Assembly: GCA_034401795.1 (NCBI GenBank)
Contig: CM067370.1
Span: forward strand, 57,457,295-57,521,294
Origin: Chaetoderma sp. LZ-2023a
Lineage: Eukaryota; Mollusca; Caudofoveata; Chaetodermatida; Chaetodermatidae
DNA: 64,000 nucleotides
Reading direction: 5' to 3'
Numbering within the stretch: position 1 is the stretch's first letter; every line of letters starts with the position of its first letter. The position numbers were made by a program, and so were the translations under genes. Positions 35,486 to 47,720 of this stretch are shown in pieces. The notes beneath the pieces were generated by a model. That model did not search any database and was not told where the DNA came from. It saw nothing but the letters and a program-made list of their open reading frames with translations.

Positions 35486-35629
35486 CACCAAATGACGAAG
35501 TAACATTCTGCAGATTTTACTGGGAACTAAACAACCCCACAACTATTGATGCAACCCGGTTAATTTCAGGACCTGAAAATGAAATTGTGACAAAGTAAAA
35601 ACATCAAGAGTAAATGGAGATTGCTGAGC

Positions 35630-36520
35630 CTCACCTTTTCTGTGGATCTAGATACATTATAGAAAAAGAATCAAGACCAACCACAGATTTAGTGAAACTT
35701 ACCATACAACCACAAACATAACTGTTTTAGGAATGATAAATGTGAACAGTATGGCTTTGTGAATCTTGAGTTTCTGCAAGGAAATAACACTGGAGTATAC
35801 AAATGGATATAGCTGAAACAACACTACAACTGATGACGTCTTGTAACATATTTATCTATGTACCAAATTTTAACTAAATGTGACTAGGCACAGGTTATCC
35901 AGCAGAAACAGGTTTCAATCCATTTTAAGTTTTTAAAAAGAGATATGATTTAGAGAAATTGGACAGATTTCACCAAAATGAAATCATGACACTTCATCTA
36001 TCCCTAATAGATCTGCTGACAAAAAAATATCGGTATATTTTCAAGACTTTCAGATATCTCGATCGGACAAGAGAATTTTGATAAATTTTAAGAATTTCAT
36101 GGGAAATAACTCGGGTGAATATGGATGGAATTCACTGAAAGCAAATCATGACACTGCAATTTCTGCTAATAAATCTGCTGAAAAAAGAATTATTATTTTG
36201 AAAAAGAATTTAAGTCCAAACTCTCGGCGATATATGACAAATTTTACATCTTTCAAGGGAGATATATCAGGCAGATATGGATGGAATGTAAGATTTTCAG
36301 AGGAGATAACGCTGGTAAATTTGGACAGAATTCGCTGAAATGAAATCATGACATTGTGTTTCTCCCTAATATATCTGCCGGAAAAAATTTAGCATAGGTT
36401 CAGAGCATGGATCAGAAAAGTCAGACATACATCCAGATCATCGGATGGACAGACAGATGGATGATGAGCTCCATCACATAATATGACCCGTTTTGCGTGG
36501 CTGTATAAAAATTAGAAATC
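35630..36520. repeat. diverged tandem repeat (~150-200 bp units)
   Basis: Blocks AAATCATGACACT, AATAGATCTGCTGA and GGATGGAATTCACTGAA recur about four times and end in GGACAGACAGATGGATGATG. This is the same architecture as the hairpin-ended elements (repeats, then a GACAGA-rich end) but a different unit sequence. Confidence 0.55.
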
Positions 36521-36609
36521 CTAGATTACTGGAACAAATTTTCTTGTATTACAATGAGGCAAGTCGAATCAATAGTTTCTGAGAAATAAAGACAGTCGAC
36601 ACCAAAGCA

Positions 36610-36695
36610 TTGAATAATTCAAAACAGATTTGATTGGGAACTGTTGTTTGCTTAAACTACAAAAACTTCTAGTCAAATTAGTTTAAAGCAAAACA
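36610..36695. repeat. palindrome family 2, diverged copy
   Basis: ATTGAATAATTCAAAACAGA ... GTCAAATTAGTTTAAAGC arms around GGGAACTGTTG. Confidence 0.5.
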
Positions 36696-36914
36696 TCTCA
36701 CAAAGAACTGCTATGAACTGTTAAAAGGGGGTAATAATAAGTGAACACAAAGTCTGCATATTAGATTGTAAAAAATATATCTCTATATATAATTTATTAG
36801 AATTTGCATCAAATAATCATGTGAATATGTATAAAATCTAATAAAATTATCATACATTATTATACATGTGCACCATCTCTCAGGAGGCATTCATTAACTT
36901 ACAGTTATATTAAG

Positions 36915-37147
36915 TGAGCTATGAACATCTGTTTGCAGGAAAACACGAGCTGTAAATTAGACTCAAGACACCTTAACCAAGTGTCTAATCAAGGACTGAT
37001 TGTTTAAATTGGAAATTTTATGCTGCAGTTCGAGTGAATATAATGCATACTGGAGGACAGATTATAGTGAATTATGATCACTTCAAACTCAGTTATGGTA
37101 GTCTGGTAATAATGATAATCTGAGTAATGCATAAAGCTTGTCAAAGT
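36915..37147 (+). repeat. long inverted repeat, left arm
   Basis: TGAGCTATGAACATCTGTTT ... GCATAAAGCTTGTCAAAG matches the reverse complement of 42,633-42,805. A ~51-bp segment (CACGAGCTGTAAATTAGACT...) is extra in this arm. The two arms could be the ends of a 5.9-kb transposon, or two copies of one short repeat. Confidence 0.65.
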
Positions 37148-37204
37148 AGTCTTACGGGTACTACATTTGATCACTCCATACATGAATAAAATATGGAAAT
37201 CTTA

Positions 37205-37441
37205 GCCTTTCAATGCGCAGGAATATTCTAAACTTGAGCTTAATTTGAATGTCCATTAGCAAGAGACCAGGTTTTTAAAAAATCTTTACTGGAATTACTA
37301 GCTGGCTCGATTATGGAGCCCCGCATTCTAGTGATAAATTGTTCAAAATAGTCTTCGCTTGCAAATAGACATTACGCATGGCTATTCTTTAAGTCCACTG
37401 CAGAAGCCGTTTTGGGCTGACTTAACCATTAAAGATTAACC
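37205..37441. repeat. palindromic MITE family 1, copy 5
   Basis: GTCCATTAGC arm, AATTACTAGCTGGCTCGA centre, GCAGAAGCCGTTTTGGGCTG end. Confidence 0.75.
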
Positions 37442-38280
37442 ATGATATGTAATACTTGTTTATTTATGTGCATCTAGGGGTGCTCGTAAGATATGACAAT
37501 TTGATTGATTTACTGTTAATATGTGACACGACACTGAATTGATACCCGACGCTTGTCTTCATATTTGAAGACGAAAGTCGGATGCCTGACACTGATGTGC
37601 CAGCTATTTATAGGCCTCTAGATCTGGCAGGGTCGCTGTTCTACACATGTGCCGACCATTTTGCAGGGTTTCCAACAGGGAGCATGTGTACGCAACCGCA
37701 GGGGAGTGGCTGTACAGGATGCACGTTTTTTTGCAGTTTTTATTTACTTCTCTAAAACCCTGTAAGATTACAGGGTGATGGAATTTATGCTTATGTGCAG
37801 CTTTACTAAGTAGTCTGCCGCAATAAAAATGGACTACATACACCATTTAGCAAAGACCATGAGCTTTCCTATAATAAATAGCGGAAACAAAAAGTGATGG
37901 GATGGTATATCTCCCCATTCCAAGATCCGACTTTATGACGTTTCGCTGCATGGTAGGGAGCTTGTCAGAGGATATATACAGGTGAACAGGTTTGGGAAGT
38001 GAAAACAACAGAAGCCATTAATTTAATGGAACATGTTTTCTCGGTGTAAGCTCTGATTAACCAGGTTTATTACAACAGATATAGAAGTTATAGTAGCAAA
38101 GAATAAAGCGTTGAAGTTAAGAGGAGATCTACACAGTAGAATCGAGAACAGTTGTTGGTGAACAGTTCATGTGAGTATAGGTGCTGCACTTAAGAAAAGA
38201 CTGGAAAGTGTCTACGAGTGTCGAGGAGTGTGGCATGGTGATTTAGCCAGGCAGCGTCGCAGTATTTCGTCACCAGTGTC
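37442..38280. other. unassigned intergenic sequence
   Basis: No gene is supported. There is a good-looking splice donor, CAT|GTGAGTATAGG, near 38,170, but no partner exon could be found. Confidence 0.35.
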
Positions 38281-38498
38281 TCTTAACCCTTTAAACCTCA
38301 TATTGGCCACAAATGGCTTCTGCAGTGATCTTGACAGATGTCCATTTACAGACCAAGAGAAGACTATTTTTCGATAACCGAGCCCGTCATTCCAGTGATA
38401 AATTTTCCAAAATAGTCTTCTCTTGGTCTGCAAAAGGACATTTTCTATGAAAAAATTTCCATTTTTTGTGGAACAAATTCGAGGGTCAAAGGGTTAAT
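38281..38498. repeat. palindromic MITE family 1, copy 6
   Basis: TTAACCCTTTAA-like start and GGTCAAAGGGTTAATA end are both preserved. This copy defines the ends of the family. Confidence 0.85.
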
Positions 38499-39114
38499 AT
38501 CATAGCTAGATCTTTTATGGCAGCTAGAAGGATCCTTGGTTAGCTGGATCTACACGATGATTCCTTGTGTCTTCAATGATACTCTGTGTCTTCGTATGCA
38601 CTTGTGTTTGTTAAAATTGGATAGTTCTGAACATATGCATTTGGATGTACCTGCTGTGGTGAGCGCCATTGGCATCTCCTTGGAATCAGTTAAGTTTTTA
38701 TGTTTTGTACCAGTAGCTATCATGGGTTGTCTGGTGGGTATCCGAGCCAGTCCTGTAGGATGATCTGAGTGGCATACAAATTTTTGGTGTTTGTTGAGTG
38801 CGAGCCTGTAACCCCTGTCCCCCCCCCTTGCCGAATATCTAGATTTTTTGTGTCCAGTGATATCTGGATGGGCGTGGGGTGGGGTGGGGTGGAGGTAGAC
38901 ATGAAAAACAATCGTGGTTGCATTTTAATTGGTGATAGAATAGCACTCATTTCCTCGTTGATAGGGATTTGTGAAAGATCCCGCAGCCAGAATAGGCTGT
39001 CCAAGGATTCCGTTTTGGGAATGCTTTTTGACACACATGGTTAATGTCCGTAAATCCTCCAATCACCATGCGACTGTAACATTTATTCTACTAAAATAGT
39101 TCTAATATTATTAT

Positions 39115-39616
39115 CTATTGTATTGGAACTGGCAATAATGTCCTGGCTATGGCTGGATGTTTAAATATTTTTAGAAGACTGGATTTCTGGACAGGCTTGA
39201 AGCCATCTTGGTTATGTTTGGTGTGATGACAACAGATCTGATTTAAGAGTTCTTTTGTTACCAGAGCCTTAGGTGCTGAGTCAAAGGCTTTTCTTAGGAT
39301 AGCTTTACTGGCTGTAATCTTCTTCCCACCAAGCAAATCTATTAAAGTTATGTTTTTCACCAAAGCTGATAATGTTGCCTACCTGTGGGTAGATCTTTAG
39401 CAGTGAAGTTGCCTGCTTGTGTAATAGTTCATGGATTTTGATGAGATGGGTTATAACGGACTCCTTTCTAACATATGTTTTTCCACATGGGAAGCAGGAC
39501 CACTTTCTCAGTCTAGAAGGATCTTGATGGCATTCTTTGATGTTCCTTTGGTAGTGTCCAAAGCAACTGAAGTCAACTTCGTGGCACTTGCACCAAAAGT
39601 GTGAATTTAGTGACAT
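39115..39616 (-). other. two overlapping short frames, one with a C2H2 zinc finger
   Basis: The frame at 39,305-39,616 reads CFPCGKTYVRKESVITHLIK followed by IH, a textbook C-X2-C-X12-H-X4-H finger, preceded by a poorer one (CKCHEVDFSCFGHYQRN...CH). A second minus-strand frame at 39,115-39,363 overlaps its end and may be the continuation after a frame change. It could be a decayed transposon protein or an exon of a host gene. Identity unknown. Confidence 0.45.
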
Positions 39617-39879
39617 TATAAAGAATGATAATTAGACTATTGGTTGAAGACCAACTTGTCACTAAGGCTAATGCCGTTGTTAGCTATGATGTCACATGGT
39701 TTGGCATCATTGAAATGTGCGGATGCATTATCCAGGGAATGATGTCATAAAGAAGCTAGATATGTGATCGGTGATGTGGGGAATTTGAGCAGTGAGAGGC
39801 TGAAAGGAAGTGATTAAAACATATGGGGGGGGTGTTTAAAGGGGAGAAACGTGGCCTCTTATCCGATATTGTTCATGCC

Positions 39880-39931
39880 TAGGGTTCTATGGTGTGGAGC
39901 TGGTGGATCCAATATGCTTCTTTTTTGCCTC
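39880..39931 (-). mobile_element. Penelope-like element, second fragment of the GIY-YIG end
   Basis: On the minus strand it reads KKEAYWIHQLHTI, the C-terminal signature of Penelope-like GIY-YIG domains. It is separated from the first fragment by the hAT-like insertion. Broken relic. Confidence 0.6.
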
Positions 39932-40344
39932 CTGATTGGCAGGCATGAGGAGAAGCCCTTTTGAAAGGGTTTAAGCATAAGCACAAGCTCTTGCACTTAA
40001 AAAAGGTTCAAGCACAAGCGCTCCCTGTTTTCAAAGGGCTTAAGCCCTTAAGCACTTTTGAGGAAATTACATAGCCAATTGATAATTCTGTTTGATTTAA
40101 GGGTTGGTCAAAACTTTATACATACAGGTAACACGTATATAGTGCTGCTGAAGCGTCTCCGCAACATCTTGTAGTATTATTAGAATAAACAGCAATTAGC
40201 AGCTAACATGTAACAGGAAAAGGGACAAAGCTACTTAAGCTAGGTGTACATTCACGAGTTCCAAGTCTTATCCATTTAACCCCTGAGAGTTTCAAATTAA
40301 ATATACAACTCCATCGAGAGGCTGTGTATGTTGAAATTAACTTG

Positions 40345-40412
40345 CCTGAAATATGTTGCTGACATAGATCAACAGCTCCCAATGAAGTTAATTTCAAAAT
40401 GTTCAACAAAAT
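40345..40412. repeat. palindrome family 2, copy inside the hAT-like element
   Basis: ACAGCTCCCAATGAAGTTAA then TTTCAAAATGTTCAAC; the first arm is degraded. Confidence 0.5.
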
Positions 40413-40455
40413 ATTCCATACATCATAACACATTTCTCATATCTGTTCTGTAAGG

Positions 40456-40661
40456 TTTAACCCTGTACTGGTAAAGCCTACTGAAGTGGTCTGTGCAGTG
40501 GACTTGAGAAATGCCCATTTGTAGACAAATTTAAGGTTAATTCTTAAATTTTACTACTGGCATGACTGGATCGATTCTAGTTGTAATTCTCAAAAATTGT
40601 CTTCTCTTGGTCTGCATATATAGGCATTTTCTGGCCATATTTTACCATTAAATAGTTAATT
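40456..40661. repeat. palindromic MITE family 1, copy 7 (inside the hAT-like element)
   Basis: GAAATGCCCATTTGTAGAC and TCTTCTCTTGGTCTGCA arms; the centre has lost several bases. Confidence 0.75.
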
Positions 40662-40704
40662 ATTTCCTTGAAAAATGTCTTACTTTCAAGGCAACCATAC
40701 AGGG

Positions 40705-40795
40705 AGATGCAGAATATTTCCAAAATAATTTGACATGTAGCCATTACTGATGACAGCTGCACTAATAATTTCAAAATATTTGACAGAATATAATT
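40705..40795. repeat. palindrome family 2, second copy inside the hAT-like element
   Basis: AATATTTCCAAAATAATTTG ... AATAATTTCAAAATATTTGA. Confidence 0.5.
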
Positions 40796-40827
40796 TACAT
40801 TGTAAAGAAGTTATTTTATCAGGCCTT

Positions 40828-40830
<3 letters not shown>

Positions 40831-40906
<76 letters not shown>
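40831..40906. repeat. (GA)n microsatellite
   Basis: 38 uninterrupted GA units; causes the Ser-Leu artefact frame on the minus strand. Confidence 0.98.
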
Positions 40907-40908
<2 letters not shown>

Positions 40909-41889
40909 AAAAGAGGGGCATTGTGAGGAGTGGTAGGAGCCTACATTAAAAGAACATTCCTATTCAGTAGCATTACCTACATGTGTGTAATTACAAGACA
41001 GACATTGGGATAGATCTCTCTAGAGGGCTGGTAGCAGGGAAGTGTGAAATTCATTATATTGTATTGACCAGATAAGCAGCGCAGCTAGAATGGTCGGTTA
41101 ACACCACCAATCATTCAGTCTATATCAGTCTGAATTTTCAGACTGTTGATTTCAATGTTGCTAAATCTTGTCCCTTGTCCCTGTTGTACATTTTGAAAGG
41201 AAGTTGGCTGAAACAGATGTAACAAGCTATTCACAGATGTCTGTATTTGTCTCCCTTTTAACCAGCTTTTTGAGATATAACATGTAACAACTATTTTTAA
41301 AGTAAAGTGGATATGTAGTAAAATGGATTAATGTTTTGCAGCTCTACAAGCATGACAGGCCAGATAAAACATATTATATATGATAATAATTTTGTCAAGG
41401 CAGCAAAAGCTTAATCTAGTCAACTTAGTTTCCAAATATTTAACAGGTTTTGTGGTCATTCTCTTAAAATAATGACTACATGTAATTAGGCCATTTCATT
41501 CTGAATTCACCAAAAAATGTTTAAGGTAGGCTTTGAAAGCTGCTAAGTATGATCTAATGATTTGTCCAAACATATTGCTTCCTTACTTTCAGTCAAATTA
41601 ATTTCAAAATAAGCAGCAAAGGTTTATCTGTAATATGTAGCAACAGCATGTGTAGAATTTTAAAGAGCAATGATTTGATAACTATACATGTAAGTATTGA
41701 TTCAAGGTGAAAAGGGCTTGAAAAAGGGCTTGAAAGCACATGGTGTGTTTAATGTGCTTAAGCACAAACACAAGCCTTAAGCACTTTTTGGCCTAAAGGG
41801 TTTAAGCACGTTTGCAAGCCCTTTGAAAAAGGGCGTAAGCCCAGTCAAGCCCTAAGCCCAAAGGGCTTCGCAACATGCCTGCTGATTGG

Positions 41890-42110
41890 AGTGTTTTGCT
41901 CTGCATCTAGATCCCCTCGTAAAACCTGTATCATGCAAAAAACCCATATTCCTTCCTGTGGGGTGATACAAAAATGTAGATTGAAGTGTCTGGCAACCAG
42001 TGACGCTGTCTTGTGACAGAAGTCTCTGAAATGGTCTTGTATTCGAAGTTTGAATAATCTTTTGGTCTCTCCCACATATTATTTACGCCAAAAGTGCATA
42101 TGATAAGATA
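41890..42110 (-). mobile_element. Penelope-like element, GIY-YIG endonuclease fragment
   Basis: Minus-strand blocks VIYLIICTF, GETKRLFKLRIQDHFRDF, VARHFNLH and QVLRGDLDAEQN match, in order, the C-terminal GIY-YIG endonuclease domain of Penelope-like retroelements. Broken relic without a visible reverse transcriptase in the neighbourhood. Confidence 0.75.
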
Positions 42111-42149
42111 GATAACAATTGATTTAGTTGATTGTTTGTCCACTCCAAA

Positions 42150-42303
42150 TTAGTTTAGCTCTTTAATGATCAAAATTATTCAAGAAAATCAAAATGTTTT
42201 TATAGAATCTCCATTTGCAGGACAACAAAGACTTTCGTAAATTTACCACTTGAATAACAGTCTTGACATGCAAACAGACATTCCTGAGCATTAAATTGTT
42301 AAC
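42150..42303. repeat. palindromic MITE family 1, copy 8 (partial)
   Basis: CTCCATTTGCAGGACAACAA arm and TTTACCACTTGAATAACAG; the second arm is mostly gone. Confidence 0.6.
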
Positions 42304-42429
42304 CTATTGTCTGGGTTGACCGACAATTTTTATGTAAAACCGGTGTCACTCATACATGAATCGCAAACATGTCTTTGAAGTAAAACCATATGCTGAGTAA
42401 CGACAATCTGCTTAGCTTATATAAGAAAA

Positions 42430-42605
42430 TTACATTTCAATTTAAATTTATGCTTTGATCACAACAGCTCTAGAGCTACATATTATTGTCAACAATAGAA
42501 ACTGTACAAAATTTGTAAATTCTCTGCATTCTGAATCCGTTTCTATTGTGTACCAGCATGTAGCGTGAGAACTGTTGTGATCAAAGCACAGATTGGAATT
42601 GAAAT
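42430..42605. repeat. 176-bp foldback with ~46-bp arms
   Basis: ATTTCAATTTAAATTTATGC...GCTTTGATCACAACAG on the left is matched in reverse by CTGTTGTGATCAAAGCACAG...GGAATTGAAAT on the right. Not a member of the two named families. Confidence 0.7.
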
Positions 42606-42632
42606 ATACTTTTAAGTACCTTTAACAATTTA

Positions 42633-42805
42633 TTTTGACAAGCTTTATGCATCAACCATTATTATCAGATTACCATAACTCTTGAGTTTTAAATTATCCT
42701 TATTCACTATAGCCACTCCTGCAATATTCATCATATTCTGCTCAAACTAGTATAAAATTTCCAATTTACAATCAGTCCTTCGTGCAAACAGATGTTTATA
42801 GCTCA
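42633..42805 (-). repeat. long inverted repeat, right arm
   Basis: The reverse complement starts TGAGCTATAAACATCTGTTT and ends GCATAAAGCTTGTCAAAA, matching the left arm 5.7 kb away at roughly 75-80%. Confidence 0.65.
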
Positions 42806-43504
42806 CAAGATTTTTTCTCACAACTTGTTAGTGAATATTGCAGTGCTTATTATAATGAATGATGATGGTATTAAAGCAGCTTTATAGAAGTAATTTTTAC
42901 TCAGGTTTGTAAAACCCAAACGCAAATAGTGTCAAGAGTTGAACATCAAACCCACTGCAGGTTCATATATTTTGAGAAATGACTGCCAACCAGGCAAATT
43001 TGGACTGCGCCTAGTAGCTTAGAAAAGCTCAAATTTTATGAATAAGTTAAGATTTGCCTACAATCTCTGAACACCGACATTTTAACTATTCCATACTTTA
43101 CAAGTAACAAGCCTACAAATTTTGAAATACTGTACCAAGATTTACATGTAGCAATGTACAACAAATAATCATGATATTTTATTATATAATATCATGTATC
43201 ATAACAAATAAGGCACCTAAGAAACACACGCTTGACATACACTAGACGGAACAATGATGACAATCACAGACACTCACAGATTGCTAATGCATGCTCCACC
43301 GTTCCACTGCCACCACAGCTTTCTGGATTATCTGTTTTCTGATGGCCACTTCCCATAATTGATGAATCGAGTTTCTCAGTCAATCATGAAATCATAACCT
43401 ACTATGTCACATTTAGACTGATGTCATAATACATTATGTCATTAATGACACGATTTACTCCATCATAGATACTTAAGTTGTACGAATTCTATGTCTTTAC
43501 TATT
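42806..43504. other. unassigned intergenic sequence
   Basis: No gene called. A short minus-strand open stretch near 43,285-43,380 has no acceptable splice site. Confidence 0.4.
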
Positions 43505-43735
43505 TAGTAAACATTCTGTTGAATATTTTGAAATGAATTTGATTGGGCGCTGTTCCATATGCAGCAACAGCACCCAGTTAAATTATTTTCAAAATATTCA
43601 ACAGCTTACCTGTCCAGTTTTCTGGAAATTGAAATTCATAGGGCAGGGTTCGACTGATCCAAATATTGCCAAAGTGTTACTGGAGCTTAGCTAGAGATGG
43701 GCGGGGCATAGCTAAAACCTGATTCCTCCATGAGA
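43505..43735. repeat. palindrome family 2, complete copy with flank (reverse)
   Basis: A well-kept palindrome GTTGAATATTTTGAAATGAA...ATTTTCAAAATATTCAACAG with inner CAGCACCCAG, followed by the reverse of the flank seen at 31.2 kb (GAAATTGAAATTCATAGGG, TAGAGATGGGCGGGGC). Confidence 0.75.
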
Positions 43736-44700
43736 TGACCATGAGCTTTCACATGTACACATTAAGTCATCATGTAGAAACAGAATTTCTCTGAATGATT
43801 CACAACAACATTTGAGGCTAACAATCAGTATGATGCTTCAAGCTGTATATGGTAAACTGTGACAATAGCTTAGTGAGAAACAATAGCTTTTAGAAGGAAA
43901 TGTTAAGTCGAGAGATAAACACACAAATAGAAGCAATGTACCATACATCCTCATAATTAATCAACATTAGATACGACGTGTTAAATATTGCTCATTTAAC
44001 ACATGTAGCAAATGCACCCACACACACTATTTAAATGTGGTAACAGAATGATCGCATAAACAAAAACAACACAATTCAATGACCCTAGTCTACATATTGA
44101 ACTTCAGACTATGCGTGCACAATGACAACTTTCATAAGTTTTAAGATCTACCTAAAAAGCAAGATCAGAGATGGGAAAAATAATAGGCCAGTTGTCATTC
44201 TGTACAAAGGAAAGTCACAAACTAAGCATAGACATAGTTATTGTCTGGGCCAATGCCGTACACATGTACAATTTCATTGCACCAGGCATTGAGACATGTC
44301 AGATGAGGATATTGTTAACCAATCACATGTGCTGTGTCAATTTACCATGATTAAAGCTGCGGAGATAACTAACTTCACAAAAATAATATGATCTAGCTAG
44401 AAATTAAATTAATACTGAAATTTTTAGATTTGGAACAATAAATTCGGTCCGTTTACAACACAAAAAAATAAATTGGTCTGACCTGACAACATAAGTTGTA
44501 GTCGCCAATTTTAATGAAGCTGTGTAAATATTAAGCATTAAATACTGCCTAGGATAAATAATTAAATAGTCAGCATGATAAACTTGGCATACATACGATG
44601 CAACATGGAGTCCTTTCACCAAAAATCTGGATATCAACCAACATTCTAGAGGCAACTTAAACACACAGTACTGTGTAACATAAATATTATGTAACTAATA
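43736..44700. other. unassigned intergenic sequence
   Basis: Nothing recognised on either strand. Confidence 0.4.
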
Positions 44701-44731
44701 GACCTAAAGAATAAAAATCAGTAATGAATGG

Positions 44732-44865
<134 letters not shown>

Positions 44866-45179
44866 TTGTCATATTAGGTTCTACATCCAGCCCAATCTCA
44901 GTAAGGATACTCCTCATATAACAATTAATTCATTTACAATGTTTTGAAACAAATCAATCACAGCTACAAGATGGTATCAGAAGGAAATCCATTTTTATAA
45001 TGGCTGACTGGGGAACATATATATAATATTACATCTGGGTCAATTTTATACTTATTCTCTCAATACTAAACAGTTAATTGCTAGTTTTGTACCACTTCAT
45101 CAGAAATGGATTGTTATGTGGAAAATGCATGGATGGATGGAGATAAAAGGCTAATGTGTCCTATATTGGGAGAGAGGAA

Positions 45180-45375
45180 CGCATAAGAAAATTTCATTTT
45201 TCTCATAGAAAATATCTATTGGCAGACAAAGAGATTACTTTTGAAAATTTATCACTGGAATGACTGGATCTCTTATTGAGCCAGTCATTCCAGTGGTAAA
45301 TTTTCAAAAATTGACATTTTTCAAGACCACTGCAGAAGCCATTTTTGGCCAGCTTGAGTTGTAATGGCTTAAGTG
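45180..45375. repeat. palindromic MITE family 1, copy 9
   Basis: Centre GAATGACTGGATCTCTTATT with GAGCCAGTCATTCCAGTGG; GACCACTGCAGAAGCCATTT end. Part of one arm is deleted. Confidence 0.8.
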
Positions 45376-46761
45376 AGCAAGATTAAAGAAGAAAATTAAC
45401 CAATGTGAACCACCACACACAGATGGACAGACTTACTGAGATTTAACCACTCCCATTGTGCATATACATGTAGCTAGATCACACAGATTGCCTGATATAT
45501 CACTAACTAATCTTCTAAATTCCAACTTCTAACAAGAGGCCTAAGGGCCTATGGCGCTCAACTGGACCATTGGCATTTAAATGATTTGCATTTAAATAGA
45601 CATGATGGGTGATTTTTGGGAAAATCCAAGGTCATCAAAAAAAAATTGACCAATCAAGATTCTCGTTTAATATGTTGACCCTACCGTCATAGGATCGTTC
45701 CACCCAAGTTTTCTTGAAATCAGGCTATTGATTGAAGGAGTATCATTTTTAAATGGTTCGGGAAAACTTTCAGAAAATCAGATGAGGATGGCTGCCAAAA
45801 CAATGACCTATCAAAATTCTGAATAGAATTTCTAGAGGCTACGACAATAGAATACTTCCAGCCAAATTTGGTTGACGTTGCCCAAGCGATTAATGAGTAG
45901 CATTTTATACAAATTTCCATTTTCCGGAAAATCCAAGATGGCCACCATCAAAATCCAGCTGTCAAAATTCTGTATATATGTTCTGAAACGTACCACCCTT
46001 CAGCTGAGTTTGGTTGAAATCGGCCAAGCGGTTAATGAGTAGCCGTTTAACGGATTTCCCAAAATATTCAGAAAATCCAAGATGGCTGCCGGAAAAATTG
46101 ACCAGTCAAAATACTGTATACAAGTTCTGAAGTCTATCGCCCTAGGCTCGTTCCAGCCACTCTGGTTGAAATCGCTCACGCAGTTAATGAGGAGCAACGT
46201 TTTAAACGATTTTCACCAATTTTTTCGGAAAATTCAAGATGGCCACCAAACAAATTGAACAATCACGTATACATGCTCTGAAACATACCACTTTAGGATT
46301 CTTCTAGCTGAATTTGCTTGAACTCGTTCAAATGGTTAATAAGAAGCCTTTTAACTGATTTACATAGATTTTCACAATATCCAAGCTGGCCATCTGAAAA
46401 ATAGATCAATCAAAATTCTGTATACATGTTCTGAAAGCTACCAGCCTAGTATCCTTCCGCCAAGTCTGGTTGAAATTGCTCAAGCAGTTAATGAGTAGCA
46501 TTTTAAACAATTTCCCACCATTTTCCAGAAAATTCAAGATGGGCGCCAAAAAAATGGACCGATCAAAGTTTTGTATAAAGGTTCAGAAGCATACTACGCT
46601 AGGGTTCTTCCATCCGAGTTTGATAGAAATCGGCCCAGTGGTTATCGAGTAGGCTTTTAACTGATTTGCAGAAATTTTCAGAAAATCCAAGAGGGCCGCG
46701 GGAAAAATGGACCAATCAAAATTCTGTATACAAGTTCTGACGGCCGCCGGCCAAATTGCCC

Positions 46762-47720
46762 GATCGGCTTCATTTGTACAAACTTGGATCCCTATGCCCT
46801 AAGAATGCTTCCTGCCAAATATAATTGAAATTGACCTATTCGTTCTCGAGAACATCTAAAATTTCCCAGTGCCTTAGTATGGGAGTATTGTTCGGGAAAT
46901 CAATCTAAGATGGCCATCAAACCGCTTATCCGACATTTTCGAGTGACAAATTTGAAATCAGTATGCCCAAAAACATATATAAAACTAATTTCGGCATCAA
47001 AATCAATTAAATAAAAAAATCCAAAATGGCTGCCAAACACGCTACATTTTGATTGGTTCAGGGCGGCCATGTTTTTTTATGTATCAACTTCTCTTGAACA
47101 AGTTTTAATGGCCCTGCTGAAGAAGTCATTTTTGGGAAAACTAAGTCATCCATGATGGCCGCCAAACTATTTGGCCAATCAAGTTTTCTTGAACAACCTT
47201 GGTTCAGCGCTTGCCCTAAATGATATTTCATGAGTTTTTAAATCTATCGCCCAAGTAGTTTCGGAGAACAGTTTTAAAGAAGTTTCCTAAAATCGGCTAA
47301 AATCCAAGATGGCCGCTCGCCAAATTGGCCGATCAGCTTCGTTTGAACAAACCTGGATCCCTATGCCCTAAGGATGCTTCCTGCCACATATAATTGAAAT
47401 CGGCCCACTGGTTCTCGAGAAGACATTTTAAATTTCCCCATTGCTTTAGTATGGGAATATTTGGCAGGAAAACAATCCAAGATGGCCGCAAAACTGTTTA
47501 TACGACAGTTTTGAAAGTGCCAAATTTGAAATCAGCATACCCAAAAACATATATAAAACTAAATTCGGCTTCAAAATCCATCAAATAAAAAAATACAAAA
47601 TGGCCGCCAAATAGGCTACATTTTGGTTGGTCTCGGGCAGCCATGTTTTTTTACATATCAACTTCCCTTGAACAAGCTTTAATGGCCCTTACCCCTAATC
47701 ATATTTGCCAAATTTCGACC
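46762..47720. repeat. 569-bp direct duplication within the tandem-repeat element
   Basis: CCTATGCCCTAAGAATGC...CCCAAAAACATATATAAAAC...GGCAGCCATGTTTTTTT occurs at 46.76-47.3 kb and again 569 bp later, about 88% alike by eye. Confidence 0.75.

Larger units (their letters stand above)
39940..41881. mobile_element. hAT-like non-autonomous transposon with 8-bp target duplication
   Basis: Ends CAGGCATG...CATGCCTG and the direct repeat CTGATTGG on both sides (39,932-39,939 and 41,882-41,889) give an exact 8-bp target duplication, the hallmark of the hAT superfamily. Both ends carry many copies of AAGGGCTT and TTAAGCAC motifs in both orientations within about 180 bp, the sub-terminal repeats typical of hAT transposase binding. 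No transposase is present. The interior holds MITE copies and a GA tract. Confidence 0.85.

Noticed and set aside
43285-43380. Possible short minus-strand C-terminal exon
   Set aside because: No acceptor with a pyrimidine tract, and a stop lies just upstream in frame.
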